In this document: piece after piece, positions 26,396-34,305 of the stretch
Layout of the letters: each line of letters starts with the position of its first letter
Numbering within the stretch: the stretch's first letter is position 1
Source of the DNA: a bacterium
Lineage (GTDB): Bacteria > Fidelibacterota > UBA2242
Length of the DNA: 40,297 nt
Direction: 5' to 3'
Assembly (NCBI GenBank): GCA_018824205.1
Contig: JAHJGX010000244.1
Location: 1-40,297 of the forward strand
Notes under the pieces: model-generated
Told to the model about the DNA's origin: nothing
What the model saw: the letters and a program-made list of their open reading frames with translations, nothing else
Database searches by the model: none
Made by a program: the position numbers and the translations under genes

Positions 26396-27298
26396 ATGGA
26401 ACGTATTTTTGAAATCATTGAAACGGCCATTGGCTTCAGCCGATCTGTCCAGATTCGGATCATTAACACATTAATAATATTATTAGTGTTGTGGTCAGTA
26501 AAATTTGTGATTCGCAGGATTATATACCGGCAGACAGAAGATGTTAAAACCCGGTTCGTCTGGATAAAAACCCTGACATATATTGTTGTAGTTTTAGGCT
26601 TGATTATGGTCGGTAGTGTCTGGTTCAGGGGGTTCAAGGAACTTGGCACCTATCTTGGTTTGCTGTCGGCTGGTATCGCCATTGCCTTGAAAGACCCACT
26701 GACCAGTATCGCCGGATGGCTGTTTATCATATTCCGGCGCTCATTCAGCGTTGGTGACCGGATCCAGATTGGTGATAAAGCCGGTGACGTGATTGATATT
26801 CGAATATTTCAGTTTATACTTTTGGAAATTGGCAACTGGGTCGATGCAGACCAAAGTACTGGTCGGGTGATTTATATTCCCAATGGTCAGATATTCACAT
26901 TGCCATTGGCCAATTACAGTAAAGGATTTCAGTATATCTGGGATGAAATCAAGGTTTTAATTACCTTTGAAAGCGACTGGAAAAAGGCCAAGGAAATCAT
27001 GCTGAACATTGCCAAAAAACACTCCGAACATTTGAGCAAATCAGCGGAGCGGAGGGTCAAAGAAGCCAGTAAAAAATACATGATTTTCTATAAAAACCTG
27101 ACCCCGACAGTTTATACAGCGGTCAAGGATTCCGGTGTGCAACTGGCTATTCGATATCTCTGTGAACCAAAGAATCGCCGGGGAACTCAGCAGGCTATCT
27201 GGGAAGAAACCCTGGACAGTTTTGACCGTGAAAAAGATCTTGAATTTGCTTATCCAACGACACGATTTTTTAACAATCCGCCTGAAATTTTAAAATGA
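26396..27298 (+). CDS. MscS-family mechanosensitive channel
   Basis: This is a 300-residue small-conductance mechanosensitive channel. Transmembrane helices lie at about 20-40 and 60-80, followed by the pore helix LGLLSAGIAIALKDPLTSIAGW and the beta domain (RRSFSVGDRIQIGDKAGDVIDI) with IYIPNGQIFTLPLANYS. The cytosolic alpha/beta vestibule makes up the rest. It belongs to the minimal, mscS-like size class. Its ATG follows the upstream TAA without a gap and GGAGGA lies in the end of that gene. It protects cells against hypo-osmotic lysis by opening under membrane tension. Confidence 0.92.
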   Translation: MERIFEIIETAIGFSRSVQIRIINTLIILLVLWSVKFVIRRIIYRQTEDVKTRFVWIKTLTYIVVVLGLIMVGSVWFRGFKELGTYLGLLSAGIAIALKDPLTSIAGWLFIIFRRSFSVGDRIQIGDKAGDVIDIRIFQFILLEIGNWVDADQSTGRVIYIPNGQIFTLPLANYSKGFQYIWDEIKVLITFESDWKKAKEIMLNIAKKHSEHLSKSAERRVKEASKKYMIFYKNLTPTVYTAVKDSGVQLAIRYLCEPKNRRGTQQAIWEETLDSFDREKDLEFAYPTTRFFNNPPEILK

Positions 27299-27320
27299 TC
27301 TTTCACATACTTGCATGTTA

Positions 27321-27358
27321 GACTTGACTTATCCCGATGGGTTGGGATGAGTTAAGTC
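27321..27358. repeat. 15-bp hairpin with two G-U pairs between MscS and the GNAT-like gene
   Basis: GACTTGACTTATCCC (27321-27335) can pair along its full length with GGGATGAGTTAAGTC (27344-27358), with 13 Watson-Crick and two G-U pairs around an eight-base loop. It could terminate mscS transcripts or act in the RNA leader of the next gene. No T tract follows. The two imperfect positions are both wobbles, which hints at RNA-level conservation. Confidence 0.6.
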
Positions 27359-27381
27359 GGGATTCAAAATTTGGAGTGAAT

Positions 27382-28509
27382 ATGGCTGTCATTACACGAC
27401 CGGTCCAGACAAAAAAAGACCTGAAAAAATTCATTGATTTCCCCTTTAAACTGTATCGGAAAAATCCATATTGGGTGCCGCCACTTCGAAAAGGAATTTT
27501 GGAAACCCTGAACAGGCAAAAGAATCCGGCCTTTGAAACCTGTGATGCGGAACTGTGGCTGGCCTATAAAGACGGAAAGGTCGTTGGCAGAATCGCCGGG
27601 ATTATAAACCATCGACATAACAGATATACCGGTAAACAACAGGCGCGCTTTGGTTGGATCGATTTTATCGATGATCCTGATGTTTCGGAAGAATTGCTTT
27701 TAACCGTTGAGGTATGGGCAAAGGAACGCAATTGCGAGACATTACACGGACCATTGGGCTTTAACGATCTTGATCAGGCCGGAATGCTGATCGAAGGTTT
27801 TGAAGAATTGGGGACTATGGCTACGTTCTATAACTATCCGTATTATCTGGAATACCTGGAAAAACTTGGGTTTCAAAAAGAAGTGGACTGGATCGAATAC
27901 CAGATTCAGACACCCAGAGAGATACCGCCCCAAATCGATCAGTTCGCTGAACGAATTGCCCGGCAACAGAACTTGCATATTGTTGAATTAAACAGTCGTA
28001 ATGACATTCTTAACTATGCCCGTGAGATCTTTGATCTCTTTCAGGAGGCATATAAAGTTCTGTACGGTTTTGTTCCCCTCAGTTCCAGCCAGGTGGATGA
28101 TGTGGTAAAAAAATATTTCAGCTATATCAGCCACGAATATGTTGCGTTAGTTGCTGACGAAAACAATAAACTGGTGGCTTTCGGGATTACCATGCCGTCA
28201 CTGTCAAAGGCGCTGCAAAAGGCGAAAGGGCAACTGTTTCCTTTCGGTTGGTGGCATCTTTATCGTGCCATGAAATGGTGCAAAGTAGTCGATTTTTACC
28301 TGATTGGGGTCAAGTCGGATCTGCAGGGTATCGGTATTCCGGCGCTGATTCTGAACCAGCTTGGGCACTGCTTCCTGGATAAAGGAATTGTCTATGCGGA
28401 GTCGAACCCGGAGCTGGAAGCGAATACCAAAGTCCAGTCACAATGGAAATTTTTCGAACGACGCCAGCATAAACGCCGGCGCGTTTATGTCAAAAATCTG
28501 GAAATCTAA
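27382..28509 (+). CDS. GNAT-fold acyltransferase-like protein of unknown substrate
   Basis: This is a 375-residue protein. The start at ATG 27382 is supported by GGAG at 27373-27376 and by the family N-terminus VITRPVQTKKDLKKFIDFPF. Conserved blocks are YWVPPLRK, KNPAFE, VGRIAGIINHRHN, RFGWIDFIDD, LHGPLGFNDLDQAGMLIEGF and YNYPYYLEYLEKLGF, followed by a second GNAT-like half (EYVALVADENNKLVAF; IGVKSDLQGIGIPALILNQ). I know this family as a conserved GNAT-like protein that is sometimes mislabelled GTP cyclohydrolase. The acceptor is unknown. The MFS gene follows 30 bases downstream in the same direction. Confidence 0.8.
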   Translation: MAVITRPVQTKKDLKKFIDFPFKLYRKNPYWVPPLRKGILETLNRQKNPAFETCDAELWLAYKDGKVVGRIAGIINHRHNRYTGKQQARFGWIDFIDDPDVSEELLLTVEVWAKERNCETLHGPLGFNDLDQAGMLIEGFEELGTMATFYNYPYYLEYLEKLGFQKEVDWIEYQIQTPREIPPQIDQFAERIARQQNLHIVELNSRNDILNYAREIFDLFQEAYKVLYGFVPLSSSQVDDVVKKYFSYISHEYVALVADENNKLVAFGITMPSLSKALQKAKGQLFPFGWWHLYRAMKWCKVVDFYLIGVKSDLQGIGIPALILNQLGHCFLDKGIVYAESNPELEANTKVQSQWKFFERRQHKRRRVYVKNLEI

Positions 28510-28539
28510 CAGGATCGGTTTTACCAAGAAAGGACAAGC

Positions 28540-29706
28540 ATGAAAAAATACTTAGTCACACTAGCGTCTTTCCTGATAATGTTATGCACCGGAGGCGTCT
28601 ACGCCTGGAGCATTTTTGTACCTCCGTTAAAAGATGAACATGGTTTGCACACCGCACAGACTCAGCTGGTCTTTGGATTCACCATCGCCACATTTGCCCT
28701 TGTCATGATTCTGGCGGGTAAAATTGAAAAAAAACATGGTCCACGAATAACTGCCATCATTGGAGCAGCGCTATTTACTCTGGGGTATTTACTGGCTTCC
28801 TTTTCCGGCGGTAAAGTCGGCCTGTTGCTTGTCGGAATCGGGATTTTATCAGGCGCCGGAATCGCTTTTGGCTACGTGACTTCGCTGGCAACACCGATCA
28901 AATGGTTTCCCGATTATAAAGGGCTGATAACCGGTATTTCGGTCGCCGGGTTCGGTGGCGGTGCAATTCTGCTATCCTGGATTGTTAAAGTTATGCTGGG
29001 AAATGGACAACCGGTCCTGCAAATTTTCCGGATTGTCGGCATTAGTTATGGAATTATCGTTTTTCTAAGCGCCTTGCTGTTCTCGGTTCCGGAAAAAACT
29101 CAAACAGTTTACGCTGGATCTTCGCAGTCGGTCGCCAAACTCTTACGGGATTCCAAAATATGGGCGCTGTTCCTCGCGATGTTTGCCGGCACATTCGCCG
29201 GATTGCTGGTTATCGGAAATCTAAAACCCATCGGACTGAACTTTGGTGTCTCCGAAACCTACGCAACCACAGCTATCAGTTTTCTCGCTATTGGAAACAT
29301 GGTTGGGCGGGTTTTGTGGGGGTTCGTTTCGGATAAGCTAGGTGGGCGCAGGTCTGTTCTGCTGGCGCTGATTTTACTGACCTTATTTACGTTGCTCATC
29401 ATTCCCGGCTCTCAGTCAGATTTGACATTTTTATTTATTCCATTTCTGGTAGGTTTGGGATTCGGTGCCAATTTTGTTCTATTTGCAGCAGAAGTCACCC
29501 AACTCTATGGCATCGATAACCTGGGAACCATTTATCCTTATGTATTTCTCAGCTACGGTTTTGCAGGAATCATCGGGCCTTCCGTCGGCGGATGGCTGTT
29601 TGATTTGACCCACTCCTATACAATACCCATTCTTTTATCGGCTGTCATTTGCGCCATCGGTGTGTTGATTTTTCAGTTTATGATTCCCATCTGGAAAGAA
29701 AATTGA
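28540..29706 (+). CDS. MFS carrier of the oxalate/formate antiporter (OFA) family
   Basis: This is a 388-residue inner-membrane carrier with twelve predicted helices. The N-terminus (FLIMLCTGGVYAWSIFVPPL) and the loop GKIEKKHGPRITAIIGAALF are typical of OFA members, as are GIGILSGAGIAFGYV, IKWFPDYKGLITGISVAGFGGGA and VGRVLWGFVSDKLGGRRSV in the second half. OFA proteins exchange small carboxylates such as oxalate, formate or pyruvate, and the substrate here is not known. AAAGGA precedes the ATG. It ends about 40 bases before the palindrome of the MATE operon. Confidence 0.88.
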   Translation: MKKYLVTLASFLIMLCTGGVYAWSIFVPPLKDEHGLHTAQTQLVFGFTIATFALVMILAGKIEKKHGPRITAIIGAALFTLGYLLASFSGGKVGLLLVGIGILSGAGIAFGYVTSLATPIKWFPDYKGLITGISVAGFGGGAILLSWIVKVMLGNGQPVLQIFRIVGISYGIIVFLSALLFSVPEKTQTVYAGSSQSVAKLLRDSKIWALFLAMFAGTFAGLLVIGNLKPIGLNFGVSETYATTAISFLAIGNMVGRVLWGFVSDKLGGRRSVLLALILLTLFTLLIIPGSQSDLTFLFIPFLVGLGFGANFVLFAAEVTQLYGIDNLGTIYPYVFLSYGFAGIIGPSVGGWLFDLTHSYTIPILLSAVICAIGVLIFQFMIPIWKEN

Positions 29707-29744
29707 AAAGCAACGCATCGCTGTAATCATAAAACAAAACACCG

Positions 29745-29778
29745 AACTTTAATAGTTGCATGCGCAACTATTAAAGTT
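29745..29778 (+). promoter_or_regulatory. MarR-type operator palindrome in front of the MATE-MarR operon
   Basis: AACTTTAATAGTTGC (29745-29759) and its exact complement (29764-29778) surround ATGC. The inner AGTTGCATGCGCAACT part has the TTGC/GCAA half-site design of MarR-family operators. It abuts the promoter element at 29779-29786 and lies 40 bases before the pump gene. The MarR gene at 31180 is the obvious regulator, giving autoregulation with release by a pump substrate. Confidence 0.7.
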
Positions 29779-29786
29779 TATATTTG
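29779..29786 (+). promoter_or_regulatory. TAnnTTTG-type promoter element of the MATE operon
   Basis: TATATTTG matches the Bacteroidetes -7 consensus TAnnTTTG. A TTGC sequence lies about 20 bases upstream inside the palindrome, where the -33 TTTG element is expected. A bound MarR dimer would thus cover the promoter. Confidence 0.5.
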
Positions 29787-29818
29787 TGGCCAATATTTAA
29801 TAGTATGAAGGAATAAAT

Positions 29819-31183
29819 TTGAAAAGTAATAATCATATCCTGGCCGACGAAAAAGTCGGTCGCTTACTTGTTAATCTATCTGCACCGGCGATGGTCGGTA
29901 TGTTTGTTATGGCGCTCTATAATGTGGTGGATACCATTTTTGTAGGACGCGGTGTTGGTGCTATGGCAATTGCCGGAATAACTATTGTATTTCCGATTCA
30001 ATTGCTGGTAATGGCGATTGCGATGATGGTCGGAATAGGTGGAGCCTCAGTTATTTCGCGAGCCCTTGGCGCCGGGGATTATGAAAAGGCTAATACAACA
30101 TTCGGTAATGTTTTGCTTTCCATCGTAATCTTTGGGTTCTCACTGGCATTGCTTGGCAATATATTCATCGATGAGCTGCTTGCGCTGTTTGGTGCCTCGG
30201 ATACAATTTTACCTTTTGCCCGTGATTATGCCCAGATAATTTTATTAGGCACTGTTTTCTTTTCTTTTTCCATGGCCAGCAACAATGTTATCCGGTCTGA
30301 AGGGCGTGCTAAAGTTGCCATGACGACAATGCTGATTTCAGCAATTTTAAATATTATCCTTGACCCGATTTTTATTTTCGGGTTTAAATGGGGTATCAAA
30401 GGAGCTGCCGCCGCAACCGTCATTTCTCAGGTTGTGACAGTGCTGTACCTGATCTATTATTTTTGTTCCGGTAAAAGCAGTTTGACGGTGCATTTTCGCA
30501 ACCTTCGTCTCAACAGATTAATCATGCGGGAAATTGTCGCTGTGGGTTCACCGTCTCTGATCCGGCAGCTCTCTGCCAGTGCACTGGTTGTGGTCATCAA
30601 TAACACGTTACGGGTTTATGGGGGGGATTTTTCCATTGCGCTGTTTGGAATAATGCACCGAATGCTGATGTTTGTATCTATGCCTTTATTCGGAATTGCC
30701 CAGGGGATGCAACCGATTGTGGGGTTTAATTATGGCGCAAAGCGCTATGATAAAGCCAAGCGGGTCCTGGCATTGTCAAATAAAGCGACTACCATTGTCT
30801 CAACAGTCGGAGCGATAGTGCTGTTTTTATTTCCGAAAGCTATTATATCGGTATTTACAAATGATCCCGAAATAATCCGGATGGGAATACCGGCGGTTCG
30901 GATTTTCATTGTGGCGCTGCCGGTATTTGGATTTCAGGTGGTTGGATCGACGCTTTTTCAGGCGATCGGCAAAGCCAAACAGGCGCTGTTTCTAACCGTT
31001 AGCCGTCAGGTATTTTTAATAACATTGATATTGATTTTACCTCGCCTGTATGGTTTGACCGGTGTATGGATGACCTTTCCGGCAACCGATATTTTATTCT
31101 TTTTCGTGACACTCTGGTTATATCTTCCGCAAATCAGGAAATTTGATCGCGACATGCTGATCCTGCAGGGAGTCTCATCATGA
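29819..31183 (+). CDS. MATE-family multidrug efflux pump
   Basis: This is a 454-residue inner-membrane transporter with twelve helices in two MATE halves. The first includes LSAPAMVGMFVMALYNVVDTIFVGRGVG and the second RQLSASALVVVINNTLRVYGG followed by GIAQGMQPIVGFNYGAKRYDKA. Members export cationic drugs in exchange for Na+ or H+. The TTG at 29819 is the only reasonable start: an in-frame stop lies at 29801-29803, and GAAGGA (29807-29812) is six bases upstream. Its stop overlaps the marR start (ATGA). Regulation by the adjacent MarR through the upstream palindrome is likely. Confidence 0.92.
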   Translation: MKSNNHILADEKVGRLLVNLSAPAMVGMFVMALYNVVDTIFVGRGVGAMAIAGITIVFPIQLLVMAIAMMVGIGGASVISRALGAGDYEKANTTFGNVLLSIVIFGFSLALLGNIFIDELLALFGASDTILPFARDYAQIILLGTVFFSFSMASNNVIRSEGRAKVAMTTMLISAILNIILDPIFIFGFKWGIKGAAAATVISQVVTVLYLIYYFCSGKSSLTVHFRNLRLNRLIMREIVAVGSPSLIRQLSASALVVVINNTLRVYGGDFSIALFGIMHRMLMFVSMPLFGIAQGMQPIVGFNYGAKRYDKAKRVLALSNKATTIVSTVGAIVLFLFPKAIISVFTNDPEIIRMGIPAVRIFIVALPVFGFQVVGSTLFQAIGKAKQALFLTVSRQVFLITLILILPRLYGLTGVWMTFPATDILFFFVTLWLYLPQIRKFDRDMLILQGVSS

Positions 31184-31626
31184 AAAATCATCCTTCCATC
31201 AGCCGGTTTCTTTCATGCCTGTATCGGCATACCCAGATGTATTTTGATCGGCAGTTAAGCCAGTTTGAACTTAGCTATGGCGCTCTCTCTTTTCTCATGG
31301 TTCTATTTCACCATGACGGGATTCACCAGGAAGAAATCAGCCGCAGGCTGGCTATCGACAAAGCTACCACGGCGCGGGCAATTCATAAATTGATGGAATC
31401 CGGGTATGTTCGACGGGAGACTGATCCTGGCGACCGACGGGCATATTATATTTTTCTTACTGAAAAGGGTTTGATACTGAAGCCTGAATTAAAACGACTG
31501 TCCCGGGAATGGTCCGATCAGTTGACCTCGGGATTTGCATTAGAAGAAAAGGAACAGGTATTTCAATTACTGGAAAAAATGAGTCGGAATGCGGCTACGC
31601 TGAAATCCATTCATAAACATTCTTAA
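31180..31626 (+). CDS. MarR-family transcriptional regulator
   Basis: This is a 148-residue winged-helix dimeric regulator. The recognition region reads GIHQEEISRRLAIDKATTARAIHKLMESGYVRRETDPGDRRAYYIFLTEKG (about 45-95), with the wing DPGDRRAY that is diagnostic of MarR. Flanking helices form the dimer interface. It overlaps the MATE gene by four bases and is probably a repressor of the operon, acting at the palindrome at 29745-29778 and released by a pump substrate. The ligand is unknown. Confidence 0.93.
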   Translation: MKNHPSISRFLSCLYRHTQMYFDRQLSQFELSYGALSFLMVLFHHDGIHQEEISRRLAIDKATTARAIHKLMESGYVRRETDPGDRRAYYIFLTEKGLILKPELKRLSREWSDQLTSGFALEEKEQVFQLLEKMSRNAATLKSIHKHS

Positions 31627-31782
31627 ACAGATCGAATTTACCATCTGAAAAACAGCGAATTATTTTGTTTGGATTTGATTGAAAATAACTGTATTATTGC
31701 TCGTTTTTTTGACCAGTTTTAATCATCGGATTATGAATTGGTACGGCGTCGTCGGAAACTAATATAGGGGGATTTATGCGAT

Positions 31783-32184
31783 ATGGAAAAAGAGATCAAG
31801 GCTTATGGCCCACACTTAATGCTGGATTTGAATGACTGCAATCCGGAGATTCTTGACAATCTGGATGCCTGTTATTATCTTCTGAATGAATTACCTGCAA
31901 TGATTGGAATGACTAAAATAACCCGCCCATATGTTTTTCGATACGAGGGATCGACCCTTGATGATGACGGGATTACCGGCGTGGTGATCATTGCGGAAAG
32001 CCACATCTCACTGCATACCTATCCAAAGAAAAATTTTGTGTTTGTTGATCTGTTTTCATGCAAAGATTTTGATGTTGAAAAAGCGAAACAACACGTGATT
32101 GATTATTTTCAGTCTAAATCGCCGAAAATCCATCTGCAAATCCGCGGAGAAGAGTTTCCCGACGCCGGAAACGCCAGCAACTGA
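31783..32184 (+). CDS. speD: S-adenosylmethionine decarboxylase proenzyme
   Basis: This is a 133-residue bacterial class 1b AdoMet decarboxylase. It makes decarboxylated AdoMet, the aminopropyl donor for spermidine. Self-cleavage between Glu72 and Ser73 in AESHISLHTYP creates the pyruvoyl group. The neighbouring FVFVDLFSC holds the catalytic Cys. AGGGG (31766-31771) lies eleven bases before the ATG, slightly far but the best candidate. It is the first gene of a tight operon, with the agmatinase-like gene starting two bases after its TGA. No aminopropyltransferase (speE) is in the window. Confidence 0.93.
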   Translation: MEKEIKAYGPHLMLDLNDCNPEILDNLDACYYLLNELPAMIGMTKITRPYVFRYEGSTLDDDGITGVVIIAESHISLHTYPKKNFVFVDLFSCKDFDVEKAKQHVIDYFQSKSPKIHLQIRGEEFPDAGNASN

Positions 32185-32185
32185 T

Positions 32186-33064
32186 ATGACCAATAAAAAA
32201 CAAAACCATTATCCCGGTGCCTTCGGTAACTTGGAACAGCCTTATTGTTCTTATAATTCCGCAAGGATTGCCGTTTTGCCGATTCCCTATGATGGGACCT
32301 CCACCTGGATCAAGGGCGCAGACAGGGGGCCGGCGGCGCTCCTGGAAGCCTCCGGAAATATGGAGCTGTATGATATTGAGACGGACAGTGAAGTATATCT
32401 TCAGGGGATCGTAACCCTGGAACCGCTGAATTGTCCCGATGACCCGCAGAAAATGAGCGAACAGGTTTTTTTGGCCGCCCAGAAAATCTTAAACGATAAT
32501 AAATTTCTGGTTGGCCTAGGCGGCGAACATTCCGTCAGTGGCGGTTTGGTTAAGGCGGTGGTTGAAAAATTTGAAAATGTTTCAGTGCTGCAACTGGATG
32601 CCCATTCCGATCTCCGGGATGAGTATGAAGGCAGCCCCTACAACCACGCCTGTGTGATGGCCCGGATTAAAGAGCTGTGTCCTATCGTTCAGGTGGGTAT
32701 TCACAGCATGGATGTTTCAGAAAAGAAAAACCTGAACCCGGATCGGGTATTGTTTGCCCATGAATGGTTTGATCATTCTGACCCGCTTGAATGGATCAAC
32801 TCCAGATTAACCGATAATGTATACCTTACAATAGATCTGGATGTCTTTGACCCGGCGATCATGCCGTCTACCGGCACACCGGAACCCGGCGGACTATGGT
32901 GGTATGATGTCATGAAAATAATAAACGGGGTTATCGCAGAAAAAAACGTGATCGGACTGGATGTGGTAGAACTCTGCCCCGATCCATCCAACAAAGCGCC
33001 GGATTTTATGGCGGCAAAACTCGTTTATCGTACCCTGAGTATGATATTCCAAAAGGAGAAATAA
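32186..33064 (+). CDS. speB: Agmatinase-like ureohydrolase
   Basis: This is a 292-residue binuclear manganese hydrolase of the arginase/agmatinase family. I start at the ATG at 32186, one base after the speD stop, because the longer frame overlaps speD. Metal ligands are visible in LGGEHSVSGG, LDAHSDLRDEYEGSPYNHAC and TIDLDVFDPAIMPSTGTPEPGG. The TGTPEPGG end fits agmatinases. It would convert agmatine to putrescine and urea, or act on aminopropylagmatine as in the Thermus pathway. The context, between speD and a deoxyhypusine-synthase homologue, supports polyamine synthesis. An AAAGGAG in its end serves the next gene. Confidence 0.92.
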   Translation: MTNKKQNHYPGAFGNLEQPYCSYNSARIAVLPIPYDGTSTWIKGADRGPAALLEASGNMELYDIETDSEVYLQGIVTLEPLNCPDDPQKMSEQVFLAAQKILNDNKFLVGLGGEHSVSGGLVKAVVEKFENVSVLQLDAHSDLRDEYEGSPYNHACVMARIKELCPIVQVGIHSMDVSEKKNLNPDRVLFAHEWFDHSDPLEWINSRLTDNVYLTIDLDVFDPAIMPSTGTPEPGGLWWYDVMKIINGVIAEKNVIGLDVVELCPDPSNKAPDFMAAKLVYRTLSMIFQKEK

Positions 33065-33066
33065 GC

Positions 33067-34098
33067 ATGAAAAAACATGATTTTCTTAACAAGGAAATTC
33101 AGCATATCGATATTAAATCCTTTGATGCCAGACCGATTATCGACAGTTACCGAGATATGGCATTTCAGGCCCGGAACCTGGCGACGGCAACGGATATTTA
33201 CAGCCGCATGTTGAAAGATAAAGACTGCAGCGTAATTCTGACTCTGGCCGGGTCGCTCTTCAGCGCCGGACTGAAAAATGTGGTGGCGGATATGATTGAG
33301 CATAATATGGTTGACGCTATTGTGTCCACCGGTGCGGTTATTGTCGACCAGGATTTTCTGGAAGCGCTAGGCTACAAGCATTATATCGGAACACCTTTTG
33401 TCGATGATGCCGAATTAAGAGAGCTGATGATCGACCGGATTTATGATACATATATTGATGAGGAAGAACTGCGGGTCTGTGATATGACGGTTGCTGAAAT
33501 TGCTGACGGGCTGGAGCCGCGGCCCTATTCATCCCGTGAATTCATTTTTGAAATGGGACGCTACCTGGATAAGGTCGGCATTAAAACCGAGAAATCGGTG
33601 ATCTATTCGGCGTATAAAAAAGACGTGCCGATTTTTGTACCGGCTTTTTCCGACTGTTCGGCAGGCTTTGGTCTGATTCACCATCAATGGCATAATAAGG
33701 AAAAATATCTGAGCATCGATTCCGCCCGGGATTTCCTGGAGCTGACCCAGATTAAACTCGAATGCGCCGAGACCGGTATCCTGATGATCGGCGGCGGTGT
33801 ACCAAAGAATTTCACCCAGGATATTGTGGTGGCCACAGAGGTACTGGAAGAAGACCGGCCGATGCACAAGTATGCGATCCAGCTGACGGTAGCCGATGAA
33901 CGTGATGGCGCGTTGTCGGGATCGACCCTGAAGGAAGCGAGTTCCTGGGGCAAGGTTGACACTACTTATGAGCAGATGGTCTTTGGTGAAGCGACGGTGA
34001 CCATGCCGCTGCTGGTGAGCGACGCCTACCATCGGGGTTACTGGAAAGAGCGGCAGCCAGCGAATTTCCAGAAATTGTTTAAAAATAATCACGAATAA
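33067..34098 (+). CDS. speY: Deoxyhypusine synthase homologue, probable homospermidine synthase
   Basis: This is a 343-residue DHS-family protein with the full catalytic layout. TLAGSLFSAGLKNVVADMIEHNMVDAIVSTGA (59-90) forms the NAD site, VPAFSDCSAGFG and LMIGGGVPKNF follow, and the catalytic Lys296 lies in EASSWGKVD. Bacteria have no eIF5A. DHS homologues in bacteria, such as SpeY of Anabaena, make homospermidine by NAD-dependent aminobutyl transfer to putrescine. Its place as third gene of a speD-speB operon (two bases after speB, AAGGAG site) fits that role. The symbol is given by homology of role, not tested. A terminator follows at 34123-34152. Confidence 0.85.
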   Translation: MKKHDFLNKEIQHIDIKSFDARPIIDSYRDMAFQARNLATATDIYSRMLKDKDCSVILTLAGSLFSAGLKNVVADMIEHNMVDAIVSTGAVIVDQDFLEALGYKHYIGTPFVDDAELRELMIDRIYDTYIDEEELRVCDMTVAEIADGLEPRPYSSREFIFEMGRYLDKVGIKTEKSVIYSAYKKDVPIFVPAFSDCSAGFGLIHHQWHNKEKYLSIDSARDFLELTQIKLECAETGILMIGGGVPKNFTQDIVVATEVLEEDRPMHKYAIQLTVADERDGALSGSTLKEASSWGKVDTTYEQMVFGEATVTMPLLVSDAYHRGYWKERQPANFQKLFKNNHE

Positions 34099-34122
34099 TT
34101 AATTCATTTATGCTATAGTCTG

Positions 34123-34152
34123 GTTGCACTGCTCTGCGGTGCGACTTTTTTT
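34123..34152 (+). terminator. Intrinsic terminator of the polyamine operon
   Basis: GTTGCAC (34123-34129) pairs with GTGCGAC (34139-34145), with one wobble, and is followed directly by seven T residues. It lies 25 bases after the speY-like stop. Confidence 0.85.
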
Positions 34153-34305
34153 CAATGATATTGTCGTCATCATCGTATCATTATAATGAATTTTACAGAA
34201 TTAAGTTTATTAGTTGCGAACAAGATTTGAATCCGTTAATTTTCACTATAAGTAATTAGAATAATGAGTTATCGCACTAACCATTTTATATAAACCGGAG
34301 TTCCC

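Noticed and set aside
33529-34092. 187-codon frame opposite the speY-like gene
   Set aside because: A shadow of the highly conserved DHS coding sequence, with no start signal.
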